A stretch of DNA of 64,000 nt from Saccharomycopsis crataegensis. Its lineage: Eukaryota; Ascomycota; Saccharomycetes; Ascoideales; Saccharomycopsidaceae. The notes beneath the pieces were generated by a model. That model did not search any database and was not told where the DNA came from. It was given only the letters and a program-made list of their open reading frames with translations. The stretch spans positions 434,001 to 498,000 of the forward strand of contig NW_027043838.1 in assembly GCF_037102585.1 (NCBI RefSeq), written 5' to 3'. Of this stretch, positions 18,148-27,130 are shown in pieces (the stretch's first letter is position 1; each line of letters begins with the position of its first letter). The position numbers were made by a program, and so were the translations under genes.

Positions 18148-19302
18148 ATGTTATTGACCGTCAACCATTCGAAAGGTGACCTCAATGACTTAGAAGCCGA
18201 GCTATTGCAAAAAATAGAAATTAGCAAAATATCCAGACAACTCAAATCCAAATTGTCAGCAATCACCAATAAAAAACACATTGATCATGATAAAGGTTTC
18301 TCCCCTTCTGTTTCTAAAACCTCTACCAGACATTCAATGAAAAGATATACCAGCGACTTTGCTCAAATTCACTCATCAGTAATGAAACCTTCCATTAGAA
18401 GAAATGGCAGCAAAAGTTTCAAGCACTTGCCTTCGCCATCTTCTCCTTTATATACCAGTCATACTCCATCATCATCACCATCATCATCCGGACAAATGTT
18501 TAGTAGCCCAACTACTGGTCAAATTAGAACAACTCCATTAAGAAATAGAAAGTTTTATAAGTATGAATCTTTGAATGAAATAATGCAGGCCAGTGAGAAT
18601 CCTGACAAAAAGAATAGACAGCAAAATGAGCAACGCTCCACCCAAAATCAAATGCCCTCAATCTTAACTACACCAAAATCAAAAGTTATTAGAACTACTA
18701 GAAATTTTAGTGGTGGTAACGAAGATGAAGGTGCTAATTTATTGATGTTCTTGGCCACTTCCCCTTCACCTTTCAACTCCAAAACTAGCGGTGGTAATCA
18801 ATTCATGTCATCGCCAGTGAGAGCCTCTAAATCATATGATGAATTTGGCAGTGCTTCTACAGCCGCTCCAAGCAGTCCGCATTTTGCATACAAACTGTTT
18901 AGCTCACCTTTCCCTAGCGAAAATCCGTCAAGTAAATATCATGTTCCTGTCACCCCAAAAGTCATGAAATCTACCAACAATAATAGTTGGGGCTCCACGA
19001 TCATTAGAACTCCAAATTTCAACATGAGTGATTATGTTAACTTCATGAGCCCATCTCCTTGTGGCAAAAAGAATGGAGCTGCTATCAACCGTTTCAACAA
19101 TTTGAAAAGTCCTGAGTTAGATGCCAGTTTCACCAGCATTGAAAAGCTCTCCGGTAACAGCTATATTACCTCCAATATTTCAAAAGATGATGAAACTGAA
19201 GATGATTCTGAGGCTGAAGTAATTGAACAAACCATCAATCCCTTGCAAGGTCAGCATAATGATGACGGCCAAGAAACCGAGGACGAGCAAGCTGAGAACT
19301 AA
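18148..19302 (+). CDS. NRM1: NRM1/WHI5-family G1/S transcription repressor
   Basis: The product is 384 aa. Near the N-terminus (about residues 22-40) EISKISRQLKSKLSAITNKK matches the short GTB-like helix of the Whi5/Nrm1 family that contacts the SBF/MBF factors. The block GANLLMFLATSPSP (195-208) and the later TPNFNMSDYVNFMSPSP are typical of Candida Nrm1. The middle is rich in SP and TP sites (SPSSPLYT, SSPTTG, VTPKVM), candidates for CDK phosphorylation. The protein would repress G1/S transcription in the nucleus. An MCB box in its promoter fits negative feedback on MBF. CTG-clade yeasts usually have one gene of this family, so it may combine both yeast roles. Confidence 0.8.
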   Translation: MLLTVNHSKGDLNDLEAELLQKIEISKISRQLKSKLSAITNKKHIDHDKGFSPSVSKTSTRHSMKRYTSDFAQIHSSVMKPSIRRNGSKSFKHLPSPSSPLYTSHTPSSSPSSSGQMFSSPTTGQIRTTPLRNRKFYKYESLNEIMQASENPDKKNRQQNEQRSTQNQMPSILTTPKSKVIRTTRNFSGGNEDEGANLLMFLATSPSPFNSKTSGGNQFMSSPVRASKSYDEFGSASTAAPSSPHFAYKLFSSPFPSENPSSKYHVPVTPKVMKSTNNNSWGSTIIRTPNFNMSDYVNFMSPSPCGKKNGAAINRFNNLKSPELDASFTSIEKLSGNSYITSNISKDDETEDDSEAEVIEQTINPLQGQHNDDGQETEDEQAEN

Positions 19303-20403
19303 AGAGAAAATGGATAAAGAAAAAAATAAAGCACCTTGATGGTGTACTTTCAACTTCATACTTAACCTTTAATTCTTTGGTCTTTCATCTACGCAACTAT
19401 CATTTTTATTTTTATTACTATTGTTATTTCAGTTTCTTTATTTCTTGTTATTGTCTTCAAAATATTTTTTCTCTTTTTTTCACTTTAAAAATTTCTCTTG
19501 TATACTTTTTTTTTTCTTTGGAAGGGTCTTAATGGGTAATTTGTATGGATGGTGGATGGATAAAGGGTATCCGTGAATTATTATTACTATTATTTTTATT
19601 ATTATTACTACTATACTATTAATTCTATACTATTACTACTGCTATTATAACTACTATAATTGTTCTCTACGCAATGCAGTATTTTGTGGTCGTAAATTAT
19701 TGTTCTAACAACTCAAACTAACTGGAAATCCCTCCTCTTTTCTTTTTCTTTTTTTCTTAAATTCAGACGCCTATTATTCAGAAAGTCACAGTAGCAGAAA
19801 AATTTGAGAAATAGATCCATATTTTCAAATTATTTTCAAATAAGGAAGTACTATTACTCTACATCTATTCTTTTCATACTACATATATACTCATTAGCTG
19901 AATGTTACACCTTTCTAGTTTTAAAGGAACAATGCAATTATTAAGGTTTTGTTTTTGTGGGTGATATGGATGACATGATACATGCTTTCAAGAATTCACA
20001 CCTAAAAATATATGGTCTAAGTAATATTGTTCATTAGATTTAAATAAATAACCATTCTAAATTTTATTTTATATTTCAACAGAAGTTGTTTCTTTGCACC
20101 TCGAAAACCTCTTAAGTCTTTACCAATGCTAACTGTACCTCTTGTTTGCTATGCAACTTCAATATCTTTTGCCACCGAATCATAATATGCCATATGAAAT
20201 CCTTGATATGAGGCGCACATATTACATTAATATTGTTTGTTGTCTTTCATCAATAGTAGGGATCATACTCAGATTGTAGTGATCTACAGTTTCCCAATCT
20301 ATGTTTATGATTTAACTAATCATAGGTTTTTCTCAACAAAATGGAACATGAATGAAGCATATTTGAATTTATTTACAAGTAATAGACGTTATCTTAATTA
20401 AAA

Positions 20404-20574
20404 ATGAAGAAAAAATTTATGGAAGATAAAGCACTTCATTACTACATCAATGTCTTCTGTGGCATATTTCCCATTTGGGTTTTCTATGAATATGATGATA
20501 TCATTCCCTTTCACACTTTATTCAAATTCAACGTGAAAAGCAAAGCTTTTTCAATCACATGGACGCTCAAATAA
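20404..20574 (+). CDS. Possible small ORF, 56 aa
   Basis: An ATG at 20404 opens 56 codons ending with TAA at 20572. The peptide starts MKKKFMEDKALHYY and has one moderately hydrophobic, aromatic-rich segment (INVFCGIFPIWVFYEY). It sits inside the long convergent gap, on the same strand as NRM1. In DNA this AT-rich, an ORF of this size can occur by chance in 2 kb, and there is no family match I know. I list it only as a candidate. Confidence 0.15.
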   Translation: MKKKFMEDKALHYYINVFCGIFPIWVFYEYDDIIPFHTLFKFNVKSKAFSITWTLK

Positions 20575-20832
20575 CAGCATTTCATTCACTCACTTCTAAT
20601 GTATATGGTTCAGTTTCTTTGTATTCATATCTAAACTTGGTAAATATAGAAATAAAGCGCATCACAGAAGTACTACATTCATAGCAAATAAATCCGATAA
20701 TATACAAAAAGGGCAGTTGAAATGGAAGACAATAAAGGTGATATTTAATATTTTATCAGGAGAAATTAGAGCCACCAATTATAATTTCAATCAAAAAAAT
20801 TTAAGCCATATATCTGCAGTACATTACATTTC

Positions 20833-20890
20833 GATTTACAGCTAGAATTTACAGCTAGAATTTACAGCTAGAATTTACAGCTAGAATTTA
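20833..20890. repeat. 13-bp tandem repeat, about 4.5 copies
   Basis: Units GAATTTACAGCTA repeat exactly at 20845, 20858 and 20871, preceded by a 12-bp version (20833) and followed by a partial copy (20884-20890). Each unit includes AGCT. It lies 42 bp left of an MCB box. Confidence 0.95.
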
Positions 20891-20931
20891 CTGGATTATA
20901 GAAATTTTGTACAGCAACTTGTTGAAAGTTG

Positions 20932-20937
20932 ACGCGT
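20932..20937. promoter_or_regulatory. MCB box (ACGCGT) in the convergent gap
   Basis: The hexamer sits within GACGCGTC. It is followed over the next 60 bp by three copies of AGAGTTGA. No annotated gene starts nearby. Confidence 0.4.
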
Positions 20938-21258
20938 CTTGCGCTCAGAATAAAGAGTTGATATAGAGTTGAGTGCTAACTAGAGAGTTGAATATTGAAA
21001 GTAAAGTTATCAAATTGAAGAAGAAGGAAGTTGAACATAATTGCCAACTACAGTTATAAATACTCTATTGACTTTTTTAAGGTAAAATGACGCAGCAGCA
21101 CTTTCAGACTTCATCCAGGTAGTCATCTAGGACCTTATTAGTGGATTAATACGGTTAGTGGCCAGATATATATACTATCTCCAGTTTAATTAGATATTTA
21201 TTAGGGCAGCGCCGAAAAATCATTTATTTGATGACAAAAGACAATATTTCAAAAACTT

Positions 21259-21287
21259 GAGACGCGTCGCTTCTCCTGACGCGTCTC
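21259..21287. promoter_or_regulatory. Mirrored pair of MCB boxes
   Basis: GAGACGCGTC (21259-21268) and GACGCGTCTC (21278-21287) are perfect inverted repeats separated by 9 bp. Each arm contains ACGCGT, the MBF site. They lie about 260 bp beyond the H2B stop codon, so they are downstream of the histone gene and not in its promoter. Paired MCBs are characteristic of strong G1/S promoters. Confidence 0.6.
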
Positions 21288-21545
21288 TGCATTCTTGATT
21301 GATCCAAAAAAAAACAACCAAAAATGGCAGACAAATGAATAGTTTGTACTTCGAACTCCTTGAAGGAAATTACTTACACCGGAAAATTTTTGTATCAAAA
21401 AACCCATTAGAACTAATATACATTAATGTAAAGTCATACAAGAATACCTTAACATCGGGACGAAATAAAACTACAGAAGACTAAACAGACATAAACAACA
21501 GCAATATAAAAGCGACAACCATAAAAATACCCATGTAAATCACAT

Positions 21546-21938
21546 TTAAGCAGAAGAGTACTTGGTGACAGCACGAGTACCTTCAGAAACAGCATGCTTG
21601 GCCAATTCACCTGGCAAGATCAATCTAACAGCAGTTTGGATTTCTCTAGCAGAGATGGTAGACTTCTTGTTGTAAGCAGCCAATTTTGAAGCTTCAGTGG
21701 CAATTCTTTCAAAGATATCACTGACAAAAGAGTTCATGATGGAGATGGCCTTCTTGGAGATACCAGTGTCTGGGTGAGTTTGTTTCAAAACCTTGTAAAT
21801 GTAAGTGTTGTAAGTTTCCTTTCTGGTCTTACTTCTCTTCTTACCGTCACCACCGGTAGAGGCAGCGGTCTTCTTAGCAGCAGGCTTCTTGGAAGCTGGG
21901 GCCTTGGAGGCAGGTTTCTTTTCAGCTTTTGGGGCCAT
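21546..21938 (-). CDS. HTB: Histone H2B
   Basis: The 130-aa protein has the Lys/Ala/Pro-rich N-tail ([18 protein letters not shown]), the H2B histone fold ([20 protein letters not shown] to [17 protein letters not shown]) and the C-terminal AVTKYSSA. Lys126 in that tail corresponds to the ubiquitinated Lys123 of yeast H2B, which links to COMPASS methylation. COMPASS subunit Swd1 is encoded in this same window. It pairs with H2A in the nucleosome and is transcribed divergently from the H2A gene, 534 bp away, the standard fungal arrangement for S-phase co-expression. The coding sequence shows the strongly biased codons of a highly expressed gene. Which of the usual two yeast copies this is cannot be told. 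Confidence 0.98.
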   Translation of the reverse strand: MAPKAEKKPASKAPASKKPAAKKTAASTGGDGKKRSKTRKETYNTYIYKVLKQTHPDTGISKKAISIMNSFVSDIFERIATEASKLAAYNKKSTISAREIQTAVRLILPGELAKHAVSEGTRAVTKYSSA

Positions 21939-22472
21939 TTTTTCGAATGTTTATTTATATATGTGTGGTGTGAACGTATTGAGAATACTCAAATATAAAA
22001 AAGAAAAAGAGGAAGAAAAAGATCAAGAACAATTAAAAAAAATTATCGAGTTGGTTGTGATATGAGGGAGGGGAGGGACCATTTAAATGCGATTTTTGTG
22101 GTGACTTTTTCTTCTGATGCACTATTTCCCGATCGGGAAGGCGACCGACATGAGCACCAAAAATCGCAGCGACCGTCGCAAAACGCGTTGTTGCGGTGCT
22201 GGGAGGAAAAACTGAGCATCCCGCACCGTGCCAGAACGTACCCCGACCAGGGGGGGAGGTGCGAGCACGCAGTAACAACAACGCTGATTGGCTGGACCCC
22301 AGGACTCAGCACTCAACTAAATTGCTCAGCTCACCCTATTTAATCCCTCTGGTCCCCTCCTGTTGTTTTTTTTGCTCGCTTTTTTAAAGAATAAAAAATA
22401 TTCGTTCAACTTCGTTAAAACACTTGTTGTTTATTAATAATACTCAATCTCTAATAATTAAAATAATATAAA
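21939..22472. promoter_or_regulatory. Divergent H2B-H2A histone promoter
   Basis: The centre (about 22070-22310) is clearly more GC-rich than its surroundings. It contains a 14-bp palindrome TTCCCGATCGGGAA (22126-22139), 11-bp inverted arms TGCGATTTTTG/CAAAAATCGCA (22088-22098 and 22158-22168), an MCB hexamer ACGCGT (22183-22188) and an inverted CCAAT box (22287-22291). The near-symmetry about the palindrome suits coordinate firing of both genes. T-rich initiator-like DNA precedes the H2A ATG. Factor identities are not established here. Confidence 0.7.
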
Positions 22473-22865
22473 ATGTCTGGTGGTAAAGGTGGTAAAGCCG
22501 GTTCTTCTAAAGCCTCTCAAACTAGATCAGCTAAGGCTGGTTTGACTTTCCCAGTCGGTAGAGTCCACAGATTGTTGAGAAAAGGTAACTACGCCCAAAG
22601 AGTTGGTTCTGGTGCTCCAGTTTACTTGACTGCTGTTCTCGAATATTTGGCTGCCGAAATCTTGGAATTGGCTGGTAACGCTGCTAGAGATAACAAGAAG
22701 ACCAGAATTATCCCAAGACACTTGCAATTGGCCATCAGAAACGATGAAGAATTGAACAAGTTGTTGGGACATGTCACCATTGCCGAAGGTGGTGTTTTGC
22801 CAAACATTCACGGCTCCTTGTTGCCAAAGAAATCCGGTAAACCAAAGGCTTCTCAAGAATTATAA
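22473..22865 (+). CDS. HTA: Histone H2A
   Basis: The 130-aa protein begins [20 protein letters not shown] and continues with the H2A fold ([20 protein letters not shown], then the acidic-patch region [20 protein letters not shown]). It ends KASQEL, whose Ser127 in the SQE motif is the DNA-damage phosphorylation site (gamma-H2A) of yeasts. It forms dimers with H2B from the divergent partner gene. Codon bias is extreme, with TTG for Leu, as in highly expressed yeast genes. No intron. The long 3' flank is described separately. Confidence 0.98.
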   Translation: MSGGKGGKAGSSKASQTRSAKAGLTFPVGRVHRLLRKGNYAQRVGSGAPVYLTAVLEYLAAEILELAGNAARDNKKTRIIPRHLQLAIRNDEELNKLLGHVTIAEGGVLPNIHGSLLPKKSGKPKASQEL

Positions 22866-24294
22866 GTTTGATATCTTTTCTATTTTAAACATTTATTTTC
22901 TAGGGGTTTTTGTTTTGCTTTTCAATTTTGGGTAATTTCTAAGGTTTCTCTTCTATGTATATTAGTCTAGTATTTTAATGATCTTTTTTGTATGATAATG
23001 ATTTCTTTAATGTAGATATGGACTGTTGAATGCATTAATGGACCTAGCTCATCTCTCGTTTTTCTGATTGAAAGTTAGAGAACATCGCAAGTCGGATGTT
23101 TGGATCTCGGAAAAAAGGGGTGCTACATGAGGGAAGTGCTTCCATACGATTGATATTGATAGGCTGTGTTATTAAAACAGCTTCGCAAGTTAGATATATA
23201 CACTTCAGCTATTTACATAGCATTGCTTTCAGTTCAAGCGATATAATATCACAACGCAACATGTTGAAAAGCAAATATGCACGAGTTTACACGCTGACGG
23301 CCTATTATATATACACTCAGTAAAATATTTCAAAAAACAAAAACAAAAAAAAACAAAACCAATTGAGATGAAAATCGAGAGTGAAGACCAAGGAATGGAA
23401 CCCTCCATATAGTTGTAGTAATTTTGAAAGTCTGCAAATAATGGATAGCACAACAGTTGAATATTCTAATGTATATGTGCCCAAATAGGCAGTCCCCTTC
23501 CTTACCTATCAAGTTCCATCCTCAACATAATGCTATTTTTGAGATATTCATTACTATCTTGTTACTGTTGGTAAGCGTCTCAGGACAAGTAGATAATAAA
23601 ATTATTCTCTTATTTTACTGTATTTTATTTCGCTGTGTTGGTTCGGTTCATATATGAGGAACTTTTTACAAAGAATGTATAATATAGGATAACACATATT
23701 TGATGCGGTTTGGATAAAAAAAACATATAGACTGTTCCAAAACATTCAACTAATATCCCAAAATGAAACATAATATCAGTAATGGAAGTGGGGAAAGCAG
23801 ATACAACTAATGTAACATGAATAATTGATTAAAATTCAAGGTCACACTGTTCGACAATCCAAGATTGCCACAAATATTACAACTCGAAACAACAGACATA
23901 GTCATAAATAGCTGTTTATCCACTATCGACCTATTATTGAAAGAATAAAAAAAAAAGTCAAAAAAAAAAGAGTATTTCAATCATTAATTTCCAGAAAGCA
24001 AAAAAAAAAATAACCAACCATTGGTCATATAAATTGCAATACATAACAAACTTCATAATACCTTATTTATATAATGTTTCACAAAAACTCACTATCTCCA
24101 TTATCTCCCTTTTCCATTGGACAAACACTTTGCAGTTCACATTTATCACTAAACAGCTGGATCAGGCCAAGTATCACATCCCTCTCTTCTTCAACACAAA
24201 AATTAGAATAATATTACAATAGCACAAACTCAATTTTGCCTTGTTACACATAAATTTTTTTTTTTTCTATTTTTTCTTTTCAGATCATAAAATA
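22866..24294. other. 1.43-kb convergent gap between H2A and LSM4
   Basis: Both flanking genes end here. The sequence is AT-rich with A runs near 23945-24010 and T runs just before LSM4 (24257-24280). Open frames inside it start at non-ATG codons and lack features. I see no tRNA or other structured RNA. It is the second unusually long convergent gap beside the histone pair. Confidence 0.5.
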
Positions 24295-24340
24295 TTATTC
24301 CTGAACTTGTTGCTGTTGCTGTTGTTGTTGCTGTTGTTGC

Positions 24341-24371
<31 letters not shown>

Positions 24372-25000
24372 GCTGTTGTTGTTGTGGTTGTGGTTGTGGT
24401 TGTGGTGGCACCGGGCCATGATTTTGAAATTGTTGCTGGTGCTGTGGATTTTGATTTTGATTATTGTAGTTTCTGTAGTTTCCGCGATGGTAGTTATTGT
24501 TATTGTTATTATTATTGTAGTTGTTTCTGTTATTATATCCCCTGTTGTTACCATAATTGTTTCTGTTGTTGTATTGTCCTCCTCTACCATCGTTTCTTCT
24601 GTTACCACCTCTACCATCATTGTTTCTTCTAACGTTATTTCTTTGATTTTCGAGAACTTGTAATCTAGCATTATCCATGACTTCATTTGGCAATCTCAAG
24701 TACTTGATATGGTTACCTCTGACATAAACCTCTGGCAATTTAATAAATTCTTCGGCGTTGGCCAGAGATTGGATGACATCGGTCAAAGTGAGATTCATCC
24801 AAGAATCACAAATGACAAGTTTACCGTTCAATGTTTCACCATTCTTTAATTCAACTAATATTGGTTGGCCCTTTGCTGATGTCAATAAATATAAAGGAAG
24901 CTATTTCCGTTGTTAGTTGCACAGTTCAGTGATGAAGAAGCAGTTATTCTACAGTAGATTAAGCATGATAAGAGGATCAAGAAAGTTGCAGACTTACCAT
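24295..25000 (-). CDS. LSM4: Lsm4, U6 snRNA and mRNA-decay Sm-like protein (spliced)
   Basis: The gene has two exons. Exon 1 is just the ATG (25000-24998). The intron (24997-24901, 97 nt) has GTAAGT at the donor, an AACTAAC branch site and a TAG acceptor. Exon 2 runs 24900-24295. The join gives MLPLYLLTSAKGQPILVELK, the canonical Lsm4 start, and a 202-aa product (yeast Lsm4 187). Sm1 and Sm2 motifs follow (LKNGETLNGKLVICDSWMN; YVRGNHIKYLRLP). The C-terminal half has RGG-like repeats (RRNDGRGG), an Asn-rich stretch and 26 Gln. Lsm4 is in the Lsm2-8 ring on U6 and the Lsm1-7 ring in P-bodies, where the N/Q-rich tail drives assembly in yeast. Confidence 0.93.
24307..24384 (-). repeat. Gln repeat, 26 codons, at the LSM4 C-terminus
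   Basis: CAA/CAG codons encode 26 consecutive Gln, followed by only three residues (VQE) before the stop. The tract extends the prion-like tail of Lsm4. Confidence 0.95.
24901..24997 (-). other. LSM4 intron
   Basis: The donor GTAAGT directly abuts the initiator ATG, the branch region reads CAACTAAC, and the acceptor is AATAG. Splicing is essential because without it the frame after the ATG does not reach the Sm fold. Confidence 0.9.
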
Positions 25001-25455
25001 AATGATCTTTAGTTATTGATTTAGAATGATTATTTATTACTGATCTCTGATTAAATATATAATTTTTTTCCTCTTTTACATTTATTTTGTCGGGTTTTTT
25101 CTTAAAAAGCCAAACACCAAAACGGGGGGTTCCAATAGTATTACCCGGCTGTCCAAATCATATATGCATATATACATATATATATATACAGAATTGTTCC
25201 TTCTGATAGTAACATGCTGAAAGATTGAGAGCAGGAGTTAGTAACTGTATAGTAAGAGCTTTCCAGAGTATCTTTTTTCATTACTTTACTCGCTCAAATG
25301 GCACTTTTCTTTTTTTTTTTTTGATCCTTTTATTTAATCCAAAATTTGAAGTTGCGACAATAAAGTTACAAGTGATATCGTCATCCCATAAAACCAAACA
25401 GCTTACAACATTTATTAGAACAATACAAAAACAAAAAAAAGCATTGGAACAACTA
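25001..25455. promoter_or_regulatory. LSM4 upstream region and 3' end of the MAPR gene
   Basis: This 455-bp tandem gap on the minus strand holds the LSM4 promoter and the 3' UTR of the cytochrome b5-like gene. An alternating AT run (about 25160-25190) and T-rich tract (25308-25322) are the only notable features. Confidence 0.4.
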
Positions 25456-25815
25456 TTAAGCCACCATTTTTCCCATAATGTTATAACGTTTGCTGAAGAA
25501 TGTAAACCAATCATCCAAAACCCCCGATTCCTCCGTTGTAAAATCATCAATCTTGGACGAGTTTTCCGTAGTATTATCTTCCAAATTAAGTGATGATTTA
25601 CCTAAACCCCTGGATGAGTCTTTACCAGCGAAAATATGATAGGAGCCTCCCGGGCCATATACCTTTTTATTTTTAGAAACATCAAATACCACACCTTTCA
25701 CCCCCACGTATATTTTCTCAGAATTTACACCATCGTATCTAAGAAGCTCTGTTTTTGTGAATGAATCATCCTTTGGAGAGTCCAATTCGACTGGATATTC
25801 TGGTTCAAACAGCAT
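25456..25815 (-). CDS. MAPR-family cytochrome b5-like heme/steroid-binding protein
   Basis: The 119-aa product has the MAPR core: LLRYDGVNSEKIYVGVKGVV, FDVSKNKKVYGPGGSYHIFA, GKDSSRGLGK and a C-terminal DWFTFFSKRYNIMGK. The Tyr of YGPGGSY is the expected heme-ligand position of Dap1/PGRMC proteins, which bind and support cytochrome P450s such as Erg11. Unlike membrane forms there is no N-terminal hydrophobic segment, and at 119 aa it is shorter than yeast Dap1 (152). It may be a Dap1 orthologue or a second soluble family member; I leave the symbol blank. It is divergent from PKR1 with 523 bp between starts. Confidence 0.85.
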   Translation of the reverse strand: MLFEPEYPVELDSPKDDSFTKTELLRYDGVNSEKIYVGVKGVVFDVSKNKKVYGPGGSYHIFAGKDSSRGLGKSSLNLEDNTTENSSKIDDFTTEESGVLDDWFTFFSKRYNIMGKMVA

Positions 25816-26338
25816 TTTATTTTTTCACTGTATTTTGACGTTATTTTTGTGTTGTCAACCAGACAAATAAATAGATAGATAGGCCTATTTGAAATCAGCG
25901 CGGTTTTGCAGTTTGACACCGGGCGCGGCACGTGACAATAAGGAAGGTCCGGAGACGTCCGTAAAGGTCATGTATTTGGTGGGGAAGAATATGACCATAT
26001 TCTGTAATTATTGTGCCAACAGGATCACGATGGAAGGGGGGTCAATGGTAATTGTTCTGTATACTACCGTGGTACGTCAAAGTGATGTGCCTCGTAGGTA
26101 GGTGTCTCCAGGGCACGTAGTATCAGCAACCAAATAATCTCAACGCACTCCGTAGACCTAATCATGATATTTTTTTTTTTTTTCGCACGCCCCCTTCTTT
26201 TGAATATTATTTCATTCATTTCCGTTCACAACACCTAAGCTTTCAAACCCAACAGTTCTAGGGCCGTGGCAATAACAAACAGCTCCAAGGGGATAACAGG
26301 CTCCTAGAAGTGGTAATTTTTTATAAAAGAAGATAACA
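25816..26338. promoter_or_regulatory. Divergent promoter of the MAPR gene and PKR1
   Basis: The 523-bp region has a CACGTG E-box (25929-25934), a Cbf1/bHLH-type site, inside a GC-rich patch GGGCGCGGCACGTGAC. A T run lies at 26169-26183. No ORF is convincing. Confidence 0.5.
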
Positions 26339-26725
26339 ATGTCAGAATTATCATCGAGAAAAGTACAAAAGTCGGCGGAACAAAATCCTGTTGTTGAGGA
26401 GCTGGAGGCACAAAAGGAGAACCAGCAGAAGGATGATGGGAACAAAGAGAAGCAAGAAACCTCGAAAGTGTTTTTTGTTGAGTTGTGGGAGTCTATATTT
26501 ACTCCAGGAACCACACCAGCGCTCATTAAGGCCACCCACGGATCGTTTATTATTTTGATGTTGGTGTTTTTGTGCCTAATATTCGTTTCGAAGCCTGCGG
26601 TGCGATTCCATTTTATTAATCTTTTGCTTATCACTATGGCGTTCTACGCAGTGGTTGTGTGGTTTGTAAGGGAGTTGGAGTTGGCTAAACAACAAGAAGC
26701 TCTAGAAGCTTCTAAACGGGAGTAA
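26339..26725 (+). CDS. PKR1: V-ATPase assembly factor Pkr1
   Basis: The 128-aa protein (yeast Pkr1 about 122) contains the family signature FFVELWESIFTPGTTPALIK followed by two membrane segments (about 67-88 and 91-110, ending VVVWFVREL). Pkr1 resides in the ER and helps assemble the Vo sector of the vacuolar ATPase. Here the charged, Lys/Glu/Gln-rich region comes before the signature as a 40-residue N-terminal extension, whereas the yeast protein carries its charged tail at the C-terminus. ATG at 26339 is well placed. Confidence 0.9.
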   Translation: MSELSSRKVQKSAEQNPVVEELEAQKENQQKDDGNKEKQETSKVFFVELWESIFTPGTTPALIKATHGSFIILMLVFLCLIFVSKPAVRFHFINLLLITMAFYAVVVWFVRELELAKQQEALEASKRE

Positions 26726-27130
26726 TAAGATCCGGGGCTACTAACTATCGCGCGAGATTAATGCACCAGCCTGCAGCACCAGGGCGCATGTCCATTTTTC
26801 TGATGATTACTATATAAGAAGCCGGGGCCCCCCATTTCCAAAAAGCACCGACACCCGCTAAAATCAAAAAAAAGGGGGAAAAATTCGGCCAAGCTTTTTG
26901 CAGCAGGTTGAGTTGATCACGTGTATTCATCACTCACACAAACACACTTTTTTTAAACATTATCTTCAACCGCACCCACATTCACGAACGGTGGTTGAGC
27001 TGGGCATTATTAAGTTAATTGTTCACGATAATATATAATATATACGCTATAATATAATACAGGCTCGCCTTGAATTTTTCTGTTTATTTTCATCTCTGTC
27101 TTTTTACATTTCTCTTTGCAAAGCGAAAAC
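26726..27130. promoter_or_regulatory. PKR1-TBP1 intergenic region
   Basis: The 405-bp gap contains a CACGTG E-box (26918-26923), a run of ATATAATATATA near 27027-27047 that could serve as a TATA region for the TBP gene, and T-rich DNA before its ATG. No gene is visible. Confidence 0.5.

Larger units (their letters stand above)
19303..21545. other. 2.24-kb convergent intergenic region with promoter-like elements
   Basis: NRM1 ends on the left and H2B ends on the right, so both flanking genes point inward and no promoter is required. Even so, the gap is about ten times longer than most convergent gaps in this window. Its right third holds a 13-bp tandem repeat (20833-20890), an MCB at 20932, three AGAGTTGA copies (20954, 20965, 20984), and a mirrored MCB pair at 21259-21287. 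The left part has T-rich and (ATT)-rich runs after NRM1. No ATG ORF longer than 56 codons was found. An unannotated non-coding transcript or a replication origin are the two explanations I consider most likely. Confidence 0.7.

Noticed and set aside
21299-21484. 61-codon ORF next to the mirrored MCB pair
   Set aside because: It begins with TTG, its only internal ATG leaves a short peptide, and no features support coding.
27116-27130. Five-codon extension of TBP
   Set aside because: It begins with TTG; ATG at 27131 matches TBP length.
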